DNA of 64,000 nt from Bacteroidetes bacterium UBA7662 (lineage in GTDB: Bacteria > Bacteroidota > Bacteroidia > UBA7662): assembly GCA_002483345.1 (NCBI GenBank), contig DLHS01000015.1, forward strand, positions 125,197 through 189,196. Direction: 5' to 3'. A model generated the notes under the pieces. It did not search any database. It had not been told where the DNA came from and saw nothing but the letters and a program-made list of their open reading frames with translations. Shown in pieces: positions 26,650 to 35,500 of the stretch. The translations under genes and the position numbers were made by a program. Each line of letters opens with the position of its first letter. Position 1 is the first letter of the stretch.

Positions 26650-26677
26650 TTTGCTTTTTAAAGACGGAATAATCTTG
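26650..26677 (+). promoter_or_regulatory. Possible promoter of the TonB-dependent receptor gene
   Basis: TTTG at 26650-26653, a 16-nt spacer and TAATCTTG at 26670-26677 (one mismatch to TAnnTTTG). The start would be about 40 nt before the ATG. Confidence 0.35.
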
Positions 26678-26723
26678 GGATTTGGCACTTGAAAGGTTAA
26701 ATTCACGCCTCACAATTTTTTAG

Positions 26724-29042
26724 ATGAAGCGATTTCCGGTCAGGTTGTTTCTCACAACCTGTTTGTTGCTCTGCATTTTTATAGCCAGGGCGCAAGAGAG
26801 TACCACTGGCACTATCCGTGGTTTTGTATATGATAAGGCAACGGGTGAACCTATTCTGTTTACCAATGTATTCCTGAGGGGAACAACGTACGGTGCAAGT
26901 ACCGATGTAAATGGCTTTTTTTCGATTACCCGCATACCACCTGGTACTTACACACTTATGAGCACCTACCTGGGGTATGATACGGCTACTTCGCAAATCA
27001 CCCTGCGGGCGGGTTCTATTCTCAATCAGAAATTGTTTTTGAATAAATCTTCCATTCGTCTCAAGGAGATACAGGTAAGTGCGGAGAAGCAGGAACAACT
27101 GACCTCCGTAAAAGTTTCTGTTGAAACCGTTACTTCCAAACAAATCACCCAAATCGTAAGTGTTGGGGGAGAAGCTGACATCGCGCAGTATCTGGCAGTG
27201 TTGCCAGGGGTCGTCTTCACCGGCGACCAGGGTGGCCAGTTGTATATCAGGGGAGGTTCTCCGGTCCAGAACAAGGTATTGCTGGATGGTATGATTATCT
27301 ACAATCCATTTCACTCTATCGGCCTCTTTTCAGTTTTTGATACTGAAATCATTAAAAATGCTGATATCTATACCGGTGGTTACAATGCAAACCACGGTGG
27401 ACGTATCTCTGCTGTCATGGATATCACTACCCGCGATGGTAACCAGCGTCGCCTGAGTGGTAAGGTAGGTGCCTCTCCTTTTATGATGAGAGCCTTGCTT
27501 GAAGGCCCCCTGGGCAAACCTAAAGATGAAGATGCCTTTGCGCCAACTTTTATTGTATCAGCCAAGTCTTCCTACCTCGATAAAACATCCAAATACCTTT
27601 ACAGCTACGCCGATACGAATGGTTTGCCTTTTACATTCAACGATATCTACGCCAAAACATCTTTTAAATCCAGGAATGGCAGCAAATTAAACCTTTTCGG
27701 TTTTAATTTCCAGGACAGGGTGAACTTCAGACAGGTGGCAGATATCAGTTGGAAGTCAACCGGATTAGGTGCCAATTTTGTGCTGATTCCGGAAGGCAGC
27801 ACCAGCCTCATCAGTGGAACCATGGCCTACTCAGACTATGGCAGCAAACAGGTAGAAGCCGATGGCGCCCCCCGACAGAGCTCTATTACCGGTTTTAATG
27901 GCGGTTTGGCCATCAGTCAGTTTTATGCCAAAGATGAACTGGTGTTTGGATTTGATGTAGTTGGTTTCTCAACCGACTTCTCCTTTACCAACGCAGCTAA
28001 ACGCAGAATTGAGCAAAAGGAAAGCACAACGGAGCTGGCTGTCTATACCAAATACAAAAAAGTAACGGATAAACTCGTTATAGAACCCGGTTTGCGGATA
28101 CACTACTATTCCTCCCTCTCAGAGCTTAGCGTGGAACCACGTCTGGGCCTTAAGTATAATATGACCAATAAGGTCCGCTTTAAATTTGCCGGCGGCTTAT
28201 ATTCCCAGAACCTGATCAGCGCTGTTTCCGACCGGGATGTAGTGAATCTTTTCTTTGGGTTTTTGAGTGGACCGGACAATCTCCCGAAAACCTTCGACGG
28301 AGAAGAGGTCACTTCCAAACTACAGAAAGCGAGACACCTCATCGCAGGGGTTGAACTTGACCTGACCCGCTACCTGGAATTTAATTTTGAAACCTATATC
28401 AAAGATTTTAACCAGCTGACCAATATCAATCGTGACAAAATTTATGATGATACGGAGCAGTTTGCCAGTCAACCTGATTACCTCAAAAAGGATTACATCA
28501 TAGAAAAAGGGCAGGCTTATGGTTTTGATTTTAGACTGAAATATGAAAAGAGACGCTTTTATGCCTGGGCGACCTATTCCTGGACCTATGTGGACCGGTT
28601 TGATGGCCTAAGGACTTACAACCCCTCTTTTGACCGCCGCCATAATGTAAACCTGGTCAGCACCTACACATTCGGTAAAAATCTGAACTGGGAGTTTAGC
28701 GGACGCTGGAATTTCGGAAGTGGTTTTCCATTTACCCAGACGGCAGGTTATTATCCTAAACTGGACTTTTCACAAGGTATTGACACCGATATTATTTCTC
28801 AGAACGGAGATCTGGGTGTTTTGTATGCGGAATTTAATGCAGGCAGGCTTCCTACCTATCACCGCCTGGACATTTCACTGCGCCATACCATTGCGGTTAC
28901 TACCCGCAGTGAGCTGGATGTAAACTTCAGTATCAGCAATGTTTACAACAGGGAAAATATCTTCTATTTCGACCGGGTAAGGTTTACTCGTGTGAACCAG
29001 TTGCCGATACTTCCTTCTCTGGGATTGTTATTCAGCTTCTGA
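26724..29042 (+). CDS. TonB-dependent receptor with carboxypeptidase-like regulatory domain
   Basis: A 772-residue outer-membrane receptor. A signal peptide (to about ARAQ, residue 24) is followed by a carboxypeptidase D regulatory-like domain (GTIRGFVYDKATGEPI, about 28-110), a plug domain (LAVLPGVVFTGDQGGQLYIRG, then NKVLLDGMIIYNPFH, about 130-240) and a 22-strand-type barrel ending in GLLFSF with a terminal Phe. It imports a substrate by drawing energy from TonB/ExbBD. No SusD partner or TonB box could be identified, so the substrate is unknown. It stands alone between yciO and a 308-bp non-coding gap. Confidence 0.93.
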   Translation: MKRFPVRLFLTTCLLLCIFIARAQESTTGTIRGFVYDKATGEPILFTNVFLRGTTYGASTDVNGFFSITRIPPGTYTLMSTYLGYDTATSQITLRAGSILNQKLFLNKSSIRLKEIQVSAEKQEQLTSVKVSVETVTSKQITQIVSVGGEADIAQYLAVLPGVVFTGDQGGQLYIRGGSPVQNKVLLDGMIIYNPFHSIGLFSVFDTEIIKNADIYTGGYNANHGGRISAVMDITTRDGNQRRLSGKVGASPFMMRALLEGPLGKPKDEDAFAPTFIVSAKSSYLDKTSKYLYSYADTNGLPFTFNDIYAKTSFKSRNGSKLNLFGFNFQDRVNFRQVADISWKSTGLGANFVLIPEGSTSLISGTMAYSDYGSKQVEADGAPRQSSITGFNGGLAISQFYAKDELVFGFDVVGFSTDFSFTNAAKRRIEQKESTTELAVYTKYKKVTDKLVIEPGLRIHYYSSLSELSVEPRLGLKYNMTNKVRFKFAGGLYSQNLISAVSDRDVVNLFFGFLSGPDNLPKTFDGEEVTSKLQKARHLIAGVELDLTRYLEFNFETYIKDFNQLTNINRDKIYDDTEQFASQPDYLKKDYIIEKGQAYGFDFRLKYEKRRFYAWATYSWTYVDRFDGLRTYNPSFDRRHNVNLVSTYTFGKNLNWEFSGRWNFGSGFPFTQTAGYYPKLDFSQGIDTDIISQNGDLGVLYAEFNAGRLPTYHRLDISLRHTIAVTTRSELDVNFSISNVYNRENIFYFDRVRFTRVNQLPILPSLGLLFSF

Positions 29043-29350
29043 ATACCCATCCTCTGCCTTTCCGGACATACCGACTGGACGCGGATTTTTATGATTGCTA
29101 TGATTTTCGCGGGATCTTTTGTACGGATTAAGGAATTTCGACAGATAGTTATGGGAGGTCTTTATAAAGGTCTCGAAATCGCGCATCTCACCAACTCACC
29201 CTCTTTATCAACAGTGTTTAAAACTTCTTCGGCCAAAGGAGCTTGTTAAGGGGGTGCCATGCGTTCTTCTTGAGTAGTTTTGTTTGGAAGAACTGTATAC
29301 CCTACAGCATCTTTACCCGTTTTGAAAGCAGTTTCAGCTAATTCATTTGC
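29043..29350. other. Non-coding gap before the TPR operon
   Basis: No credible gene on either strand. An exact -7 match TAGTTTTG at 29275-29282 probably drives the TPR operon with a leader of about 65 nt. A second, imperfect box TTCATTTG (29342-29349) abuts the ATG. No hairpin with a T-run was found after the receptor gene. Confidence 0.5.
29275..29282 (+). promoter_or_regulatory. Predicted -7 box of the TPR/OMP/SPOR operon
   Basis: TAGTTTTG is an exact TAnnTTTG match 68 nt before the TPR gene; no well-spaced -33 element is seen. Confidence 0.4.
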
Positions 29351-32300
29351 ATGCACCGACTCCTTGTATTGATTTTGGTATTGTGGTACAGCACCACGGC
29401 CAGCGCGCAGCGCACACAGTATTACCAGGACCCGGCCGCCAATCTCAGATATGGCAAAGAGTTGATGGAAAAACAAAAGTATGCCGCGGCCAAACGTGTT
29501 TTTGAGACCGTACTGGAGACACAATTCCCTGCCCGTGACTTGAATCAGAAGCAGGCAATGGTCAGAGAAGCTACATTTTATGCGGCTGTTGCGACCGTTG
29601 AGCTTCGTCAGCCAGATGCAGATTACAGACTTCTGCGCTTTATAGAAGATTATCCGGAGGATTTACGGTCAGATGAAGCCAAATACTACCTGGGGCGTTA
29701 TTATTTTGAAGCCAAAAGGTACAGAGATGTAACCAGGGTTCTGCGTGGTACCAGTCCACAGTATTTCAGCACCTCCCAGTCAGCTGCCTATCACTATTAT
29801 CTGGGGTACAGCTATTTTACCCGTGATTCTTTTGAACTCGCGAAAGTTTCACTCGCCGAAATCAGCGAGCTCAAAAACGAGTATCATTATCCGGCAAACT
29901 ACTACCTGGGTTTTATTGCCTATCAGCAAGGCGAAAATGAGTTGGCTCTTAAGCATTTTATGAGGCTTACTGACTCAAAACATTACAACCGTATCGTCCC
30001 ATATTTTATTGCCAAACTGTATTTCGAGCAACAACAATATGATAAAATGCTTGCGTATGCGCTTCCGCTTTCTGGCAATAAAGAAGTGAAAAATCAGGCA
30101 GGAATCAATTATCTGGTAGCTCAGGCATATATCCGGCAGGAAGAGTACATCAAAGCAATACCTTATCTGACCCGTTACCTGGAGCAATCTGGTCAGGGAA
30201 GTACCAACGACTATTACCAGCTCGGATTTTCGCAGTACCAGGCCAGAGAATATGCAGCGGCTGTTCCCAATCTTAGCAAATCCACCGGAAGAAAAGACAC
30301 TATTGGACAAAATGCCAGCTATTTGCTGGCAGATGTGTACCTCAAGCTGGGGCAGAAGGAAAAGGCTCTGGCCAGTTTTTATGCTACCAGCAAGCTGGGT
30401 TTTGATCCTGATATACAGGAACTCGCTGCTTTTAACCATGCCAAACTGGGGTATGAGCTTAACATTCACCCGCAGTCGCTCAATTGGCTCCGGGATTTTG
30501 TCTCTGCCTACCCAAATTCGAAATACGGAGATGAAGCAAGAACCCTGCTGGGGGAATTACTGCTTTCGACGAAAAACTTCAAAGATGCCGTTTTGGTCAT
30601 TGAAGCCATCAGGGAGCGTAATCTCGCGATTAACCGTTCCTATCAGAAAGTAACCTACTTCAGAGGTGTTGAACTGTTCAATCAGGGAATTTACCAGGAA
30701 GCGGTGAAGCTGTTTGATAAATCACTCAGCCAGTCACTCGATAAAAATTATACAGCGCAGGCTTATTTCTGGAAAGGAGAGTCGTTGTACAAACTGAATG
30801 CCCTGAAGCCTGCTATCTCAGAACTGCAGAAGTTCATTCAAACCTGGCCTGCCACCAACGGGCTCGAAGTGGAGAATTCACTGATTACAGCTAACTACAC
30901 ACTTGGTTACGCCTATTTTAAACAGAACGATTATTTATCGGCTATTGCCAATTTTGAAAAGTCTTATCAGGCTATCCGGGATGCCGATAAAAAAGTACAG
31001 CTGAATACTTTCATCGGGGCCATGTACGGCGACCTGCTTCTGAGACTCGGGGATGCCTATTTCGCTGTAAACAGCTATTCCGATGCCATTAATTACTACC
31101 AGCAGGTCCTGGATCGTAAAATGCCCGGTGCAGATTATGCGGCCTTCCAGAAGGCTATTTTACTTGGTTTAACGGGCAATACAGAGCAAAAAATCAGTAG
31201 TCTGAGGAAGATGCTGACAGATTTTCCGGCTTCCCTTTATTTCGACAATGCGCTTTTAGAACTGGCCAATACCTATTTTATTCAGGACAAACAAGAACTG
31301 GCTGGTCAGACCCTCGATCGTATGATCCGGGAGCGGCCTAACAGCCTCCTTTTGAAAAATGCCTATCTGATTAAAGGATTGATGTTTTATAACCAGGAGA
31401 AGTACGATTTGGCGATAGAGAATTATAAAAAGGTGGTGGAGGGTTATCCGAAAACACCGGAAGCCAGAGACGCTTTGAATGGTATCCGCAACATCTATAT
31501 TCTGCAGAATAAGGTAGATGTTTACTTTCAGTACGCAGCAACTGTACCCAGTGCCGGTGTAACTGTCAATGCCCAGGACTCTATCACCTTCCAGGCTGCA
31601 GAGTTGGTTGCCAATCAGGGAGACTGCGATAAAACAGTGGCAGAACTGGATAAATACCTGGACCGGTTCCCCGATGGTTTTTTTGCCATACATGCCCGAT
31701 ATCTGAGGTCGGAATGTTATGACAAACAGGGCAAAACCGCATTGATGGAACGCGATCTGACATTTGTATCCTCCCAGTCTCGTAACCTCTTTTCTGAACG
31801 CGCTCATGCCCGACTTGCCAGGTTATATTTTGAACGCGCGGATTATGTTCAGGCGATTCAGCAGTTTGAAAAACTGGAGCAGTTGTCCGATTCACGCTGG
31901 AATATCAGGGATGCATACCTGGGACTTATGCGCTCCAATCAGGCTATGAAGGACACGGCCAGGACCCGTTACTATGCACAGAAAATAACAGATTTTCAAT
32001 ACAGTACTGAACAGGATCGTCTGGAAGCGTCTTTGATATTCGGGAAACTCGCTTTTGCTGAGGGTGATTTGAGTGCTGCCTTCATTCGTTTTACCGGTAT
32101 ATATGAAGCCACCAAAAATGAGCTGGGGGCACAGGCTAAATATTATATCGCGGCCATACAATTGAAACGCAGTGAATGGGCGGCCTGCCAGGCCACCGTT
32201 TTTGAACTTACGGATAAAATACCCTACTACGACGAGTGGATAGCAAGGGCATTTCTGCTTCTGGCAGAAACATATGTCGGGCAACAAGACTATTTCCAGG

Positions 32301-32491
32301 CCAAAGCCACACTCCAGAGTATTATCGACAACAGAGAAGAGGACGAGATTACAAAACTTGCTGCAACAAGACTGGCAGAAATAACCGCCCTTGAAACACC
32401 CCCGCAAAATGGCAGAAACAGCAATATTGAACCGGAAAATTCAGAAGGCAACATCGAGTTACCGCAGGAAGGGGATACCAATGAAGACTAA
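29351..32491 (+). CDS. Large exported tetratricopeptide-repeat protein
   Basis: A 1,046-residue protein with a signal peptide (MHRLLVLILVLWYSTTASAQ) followed almost entirely by TPR-like helical pairs, for example NLRYGKELMEKQKYAAAKRVFE, cut here at its core, and DLAIENYKKVVEGYPKTPEA. The repeats resemble the BamD/YbgF (Tol-Pal) class and suggest a periplasmic scaffold. The tail (residues about 1020-1046) is acidic and low in complexity. It overlaps the next gene by 11 bp and forms an operon with an outer-membrane barrel and an HU-SPOR protein. The function is not established; a role in envelope assembly or division is inference from the partners. Confidence 0.85.
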   Translation: MHRLLVLILVLWYSTTASAQRTQYYQDPAANLRYGKELMEKQKYAAAKRVFETVLETQFPARDLNQKQAMVREATFYAAVATVELRQPDADYRLLRFIEDYPEDLRSDEAKYYLGRYYFEAKRYRDVTRVLRGTSPQYFSTSQSAAYHYYLGYSYFTRDSFELAKVSLAEISELKNEYHYPANYYLGFIAYQQGENELALKHFMRLTDSKHYNRIVPYFIAKLYFEQQQYDKMLAYALPLSGNKEVKNQAGINYLVAQAYIRQEEYIKAIPYLTRYLEQSGQGSTNDYYQLGFSQYQAREYAAAVPNLSKSTGRKDTIGQNASYLLADVYLKLGQKEKALASFYATSKLGFDPDIQELAAFNHAKLGYELNIHPQSLNWLRDFVSAYPNSKYGDEARTLLGELLLSTKNFKDAVLVIEAIRERNLAINRSYQKVTYFRGVELFNQGIYQEAVKLFDKSLSQSLDKNYTAQAYFWKGESLYKLNALKPAISELQKFIQTWPATNGLEVENSLITANYTLGYAYFKQNDYLSAIANFEKSYQAIRDADKKVQLNTFIGAMYGDLLLRLGDAYFAVNSYSDAINYYQQVLDRKMPGADYAAFQKAILLGLTGNTEQKISSLRKMLTDFPASLYFDNALLELANTYFIQDKQELAGQTLDRMIRERPNSLLLKNAYLIKGLMFYNQEKYDLAIENYKKVVEGYPKTPEARDALNGIRNIYILQNKVDVYFQYAATVPSAGVTVNAQDSITFQAAELVANQGDCDKTVAELDKYLDRFPDGFFAIHARYLRSECYDKQGKTALMERDLTFVSSQSRNLFSERAHARLARLYFERADYVQAIQQFEKLEQLSDSRWNIRDAYLGLMRSNQAMKDTARTRYYAQKITDFQYSTEQDRLEASLIFGKLAFAEGDLSAAFIRFTGIYEATKNELGAQAKYYIAAIQLKRSEWAACQATVFELTDKIPYYDEWIARAFLLLAETYVGQQDYFQAKATLQSIIDNREEDEITKLAATRLAEITALETPPQNGRNSNIEPENSEGNIELPQEGDTNED

Positions 32492-34130
32492 AATATTCTT
32501 AAGTATGGCCTGTATGCTGGCTTTTACAGCTGTTTACGGCCAGGGAAACGGCAGTGGTTTTACTACTGATCCTATTAAGATTGTCCGGAATTATGAGGCT
32601 GTTTTATCAGATGCCCTCAAGTTTACACCCGTGCCGGTTTTGCCAACGCTCGAATCGGAGAAAAAAGAATTCACTTATACGGCTGTCAGGAAAATAGCCC
32701 CGACACCTATCGAACTAAGTCCGATGACACCGATGCGGGCTATGGCTGAACCACCGTCGCCGATTGCCAACAATTATTTCAAGGCAGGTTTTGGAAATTA
32801 CACCACACCCCTTGTCAAAGCTCATCTGATGAGCAAACGGGACCCGAAATTTGAGTATGGGGTACATTTTAGTCATTTTTCATCCCGGGCTGATTTGAGG
32901 GTGGATACCAATAAGTTTGACCATGCCAATCTCAGCGACAATACGTTAGGTGTGTTCGGAAAGCGGTTTCTGAAAAATGTGGTGGTATATTCCAATTTTG
33001 ATTTCGAGCGCAATGTCCGTCATTTTTATGGGATACATCGCCCGGTAGAAATCCCATCAGATTCAATCCGACAGGTTTTCCGGCAGTTTTCAGGTGCTTT
33101 AGGGATCAATTCATATCATGTCGCCAATGATCAGCTTGATTTTGGTACCCGTTTTTCATTTTATACAATAGCAGATCGGTTTGACCAGTCAGAAAACAAC
33201 CTCCGGTTCGACGGACAGATTCTGGCCAGGTTGAATGAGAACAAAGTCACCTTTGATTTTGCCCTCGATTATACCAATTACAATGCCCCTGCCGGCTTGT
33301 CTAATAACCGTACACTGGTCTATTTTCAGCCACGTTATGAATATCAGGCAGACCGGTTCAGACTCACTGGTGGCTTAAACATGGCTATGCAGGCTTCCGG
33401 AGGTATTTCTTCCTTCCAGTTTTATCCGGTAATCGACCTTGATTACAAAGTGGCCGATGTTTACATGATTGCCTATGCTGGAATAACAGGAAATATTGAA
33501 AGGAACAGTTTCAGAGACATCATCCGACGGAACCCTTTTGCAGGAAATCAGCTGGATATACGGAACACCAACAACCGCTTTCAGCTGTATGCCGGTTTAA
33601 AAGGCAGCATTGATGAAATCACCAGTTACAATGTTTCATTGGGATACCAGCGTCTGAGAGATGCTCAGTTTTTTCTGAATGACACAGCCGATTTTACAAG
33701 GCTTATCCCGGTTTACGACAGCAGCTCGCATGTATTCAATTTCAAGGCCTCCATCATCCGAACCTTTGGAGAAAAGTATAGTGCCAGAGTTGTAATGAAC
33801 TACAATGGATATAATTTAAGCACGCTTGCGGCACCTTTTATGCAGCCAACCTTCAGTACACAATTGGGGGCTACTTACAGCTTGCAGGAAAAGCTTCGTT
33901 TATCGGCTGATGTCTATATGTTTAACGGTGTAAGCTACCTGGATAACGCAGGGTTGGAGCAGCGCCTGAAAGGCGTATTTGACCTGAGCATAGGAGGGGA
34001 ATACCGTTATTCAAAGGGACTTTCCTTTTTTGTGCAATTGAATAACCTTACAGCCTCAAGGTACTTCCGATGGTTTAATTATACCTCATACGGATTGAAT
34101 GTGTCAGGCGGTTTGACCTTCCATCTCTAA
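32481..34130 (+). CDS. Outer-membrane beta-barrel protein (TonB-receptor-like barrel, no plug)
   Basis: A 549-residue exported protein. The signal peptide is MKTKIFLSMACMLAFTAVYG. A Pro-rich segment follows (APTPIELSPMTPMRAMAEPPS, about residues 75-95), then alternating polar/aromatic strands to the end, finishing GGLTFHL. This suggests a barrel of about 16 or more strands related to TonB-dependent receptor barrels but without a plug domain. The start at 32481 gives a clean signal peptide; the frame is open 90 bases further upstream inside the TPR gene. It probably works with the TPR protein in front of it. Confidence 0.75.
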   Translation: MKTKIFLSMACMLAFTAVYGQGNGSGFTTDPIKIVRNYEAVLSDALKFTPVPVLPTLESEKKEFTYTAVRKIAPTPIELSPMTPMRAMAEPPSPIANNYFKAGFGNYTTPLVKAHLMSKRDPKFEYGVHFSHFSSRADLRVDTNKFDHANLSDNTLGVFGKRFLKNVVVYSNFDFERNVRHFYGIHRPVEIPSDSIRQVFRQFSGALGINSYHVANDQLDFGTRFSFYTIADRFDQSENNLRFDGQILARLNENKVTFDFALDYTNYNAPAGLSNNRTLVYFQPRYEYQADRFRLTGGLNMAMQASGGISSFQFYPVIDLDYKVADVYMIAYAGITGNIERNSFRDIIRRNPFAGNQLDIRNTNNRFQLYAGLKGSIDEITSYNVSLGYQRLRDAQFFLNDTADFTRLIPVYDSSSHVFNFKASIIRTFGEKYSARVVMNYNGYNLSTLAAPFMQPTFSTQLGATYSLQEKLRLSADVYMFNGVSYLDNAGLEQRLKGVFDLSIGGEYRYSKGLSFFVQLNNLTASRYFRWFNYTSYGLNVSGGLTFHL

Positions 34131-34149
34131 TACTTAACTTCGTCCTCCC

Positions 34150-35175
34150 ATGCAAAAGGAGGTTTTACATACACTCACCCGCTATCTGTCTGTACACGAT
34201 GTACTTGGCATAGCCGGAGTAGGTTATCTGAGGCGTATATATCGTCCTGCAAGATTTGTGGGGAATCAGTTAAAAGCACCTGGCAGTAGCTGGTTTTACG
34301 AAGCTGAAAAATCGGTGGCAGTAACGGATGCTGCTTTTTTACAGTGTTTCACCACAACAGCCACCTCAGCAATCCAAGCAGAAAAAGAACTCCAGGAGTT
34401 TTTTGAAGCTGTTTTTAACGCTGTAGTGCTTAAAGGTAATTTCAGCCATCCGGGACTGGGGACCTTCTTAAAGCAAAAGGAGCGCATAGCACTGCTCCCT
34501 GATGCAGCAAATTATGTAGACAGTCTTTCTCCCGGTTTCGAGTCTTTGCTTGTTAAGTTGCCGCAAAAGGATGTTAAATTGCCTGCGACTGATCAAAAGA
34601 CTCTGGAAGCTGAATCCCTGCCTATGGAAAAACGCGGTGTATCTTTGAACCAGTGGCTTAGGATAGCGGCTGCTGTGCTGATTTTAATTTCGGTTAACTT
34701 TCTCCTGATAAATTATCTGGAGTATTCAGATACTTCTACACTCCAGCAAACCGGACTGGGTGATTTTGAAAATATCGATAGTGGCATTACCGCTCCGCAC
34801 GATACGGGGGAAACAGATACTTTAGCAACCACCCCGGACAGTACCCCCTCAGGGACAGGACTCCAACCTGAAAATCAGCTTGCCCGGACAGAATCAATAC
34901 CCCTGCTGGAAGCCCGACCTGCTAAATTTGCTTTGCCCATCGTCCACCAGTTCGCAGTCATAGTCGGTGCCTTCAAAGAATTGCAAAATGCCGAGCGGTA
35001 TGTGAAGACATTGTCGGATCAGGGGTATGAAGCTCACCTGGCAGGGAGTACCACGGGAGGTTTGTACCGGGTTTCTGCCGGAAGTTTCGATGAAATGAAG
35101 ATTGCAGATTCCTTTGCTGAGACCCTGAAAACGCAAAATCAGATCGATGCGTGGGTCATGGAAGTAAACAAATAA
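34150..35175 (+). CDS. HU-CCDC81 and SPOR domain protein
   Basis: A 341-residue protein. Residues about 1-140 form the two prokaryotic CCDC81-like HU domains (VLHTLTRYLSVHDVLGIAGVG, shortened here, and FSHPGLGTFLKQKERI). One membrane helix follows (about 172-195), then a low-complexity Thr/Ser/Asp-rich linker and a C-terminal SPOR domain (FAVIVGAFKELQNAERYVKTL) that should bind denuded peptidoglycan at division sites. The order puts the HU part in the cytoplasm and SPOR in the periplasm. It is the last gene of the three-gene envelope operon. Confidence 0.85.
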   Translation: MQKEVLHTLTRYLSVHDVLGIAGVGYLRRIYRPARFVGNQLKAPGSSWFYEAEKSVAVTDAAFLQCFTTTATSAIQAEKELQEFFEAVFNAVVLKGNFSHPGLGTFLKQKERIALLPDAANYVDSLSPGFESLLVKLPQKDVKLPATDQKTLEAESLPMEKRGVSLNQWLRIAAAVLILISVNFLLINYLEYSDTSTLQQTGLGDFENIDSGITAPHDTGETDTLATTPDSTPSGTGLQPENQLARTESIPLLEARPAKFALPIVHQFAVIVGAFKELQNAERYVKTLSDQGYEAHLAGSTTGGLYRVSAGSFDEMKIADSFAETLKTQNQIDAWVMEVNK

Positions 35176-35203
35176 ATTTTCAATACCCATTTCAGGGTAT
35201 TTT

Positions 35204-35236
35204 TTTGGTAAAAATTAAAAGTGTTTTCTATTTTTG
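35204..35236 (+). promoter_or_regulatory. Strong predicted promoter with no protein gene behind it
   Basis: TTTG at 35204-35207, a 21-nt spacer and TATTTTTG at 35229-35236 form one of the best -33/-7 pairs in the window. It points right, but the next plus-strand gene is more than 2.7 kb away. Confidence 0.6.
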
Positions 35237-35487
35237 TAACGAAGCTTTAGTCAGCTACTGCAGACGAAGAGTATTCATAGGTTTAGTTTAGTTTTCAGAC
35301 AATGGGGGGAGCCGGGAGGCACCCCTCAGTCATTTTATAGCATTTCCATACTGTTTGCCAGTATTTCAACATACTTCAGGAGCATCGTTAACAGCTTTGT
35401 TGCTGCTCATTTCACAGTACTATTATGGATACCTGAAGGAATTGCAGTTAAAAAAAGAGGCTTACTTTTTACAGTAAGCCTCTTTTA
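35237..35487 (+). ncRNA. Candidate small non-coding RNA
   Basis: Between the promoter at 35204-35236 and the terminator at 35450-35487 lie about 250 bases without a credible reading frame. Predicted pairing includes TAACGA (35237-35242) with TCGTTA (35385-35390) as a closing stem, a GC-rich hairpin at 35301-35334 (AATG..GGGG.GCC / GGC.CCCC..CATT) and a perfect 6-bp hairpin at 35348-35364 (ATACTG/CAGTAT). I do not recognise it as SRP RNA, RNase P, tmRNA or a classic 6S RNA. The 3' end could be near 35400 or at the terminator. Confidence 0.45.
35450..35487 (-). terminator. Bidirectional intrinsic terminator
   Basis: A perfect 14-bp stem, AAAAGAGGCTTACT (35453-35466) and AGTAAGCCTCTTTT (35473-35486), with a TTTTAC loop. 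On the minus strand it is followed by seven T and ends the M1 peptidase transcript; on the plus strand it could end the candidate RNA. Confidence 0.88.
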
Positions 35488-35500
35488 CGTTTAGGCATTT

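Noticed and set aside
29246..29524. 92-codon minus-strand open frame before the TPR gene
   Set aside because: Half of it is antisense to the TPR gene's signal peptide region, and it has no recognisable features.
35238..35262. Resemblance to the tmRNA tag-coding sequence (AACGAAGCTTTAG)
   Set aside because: The match is short and lies at the 5' end of the candidate transcript. The tRNA-like ends and the conserved GGGG-start of tmRNA are missing.
35351..35384. Weak likeness to the SRP RNA apical domain (CTGTTTGCCAG...AGGAGCA)
   Set aside because: The essential GGTCAG and GGAAGCAGCC elements are not present.
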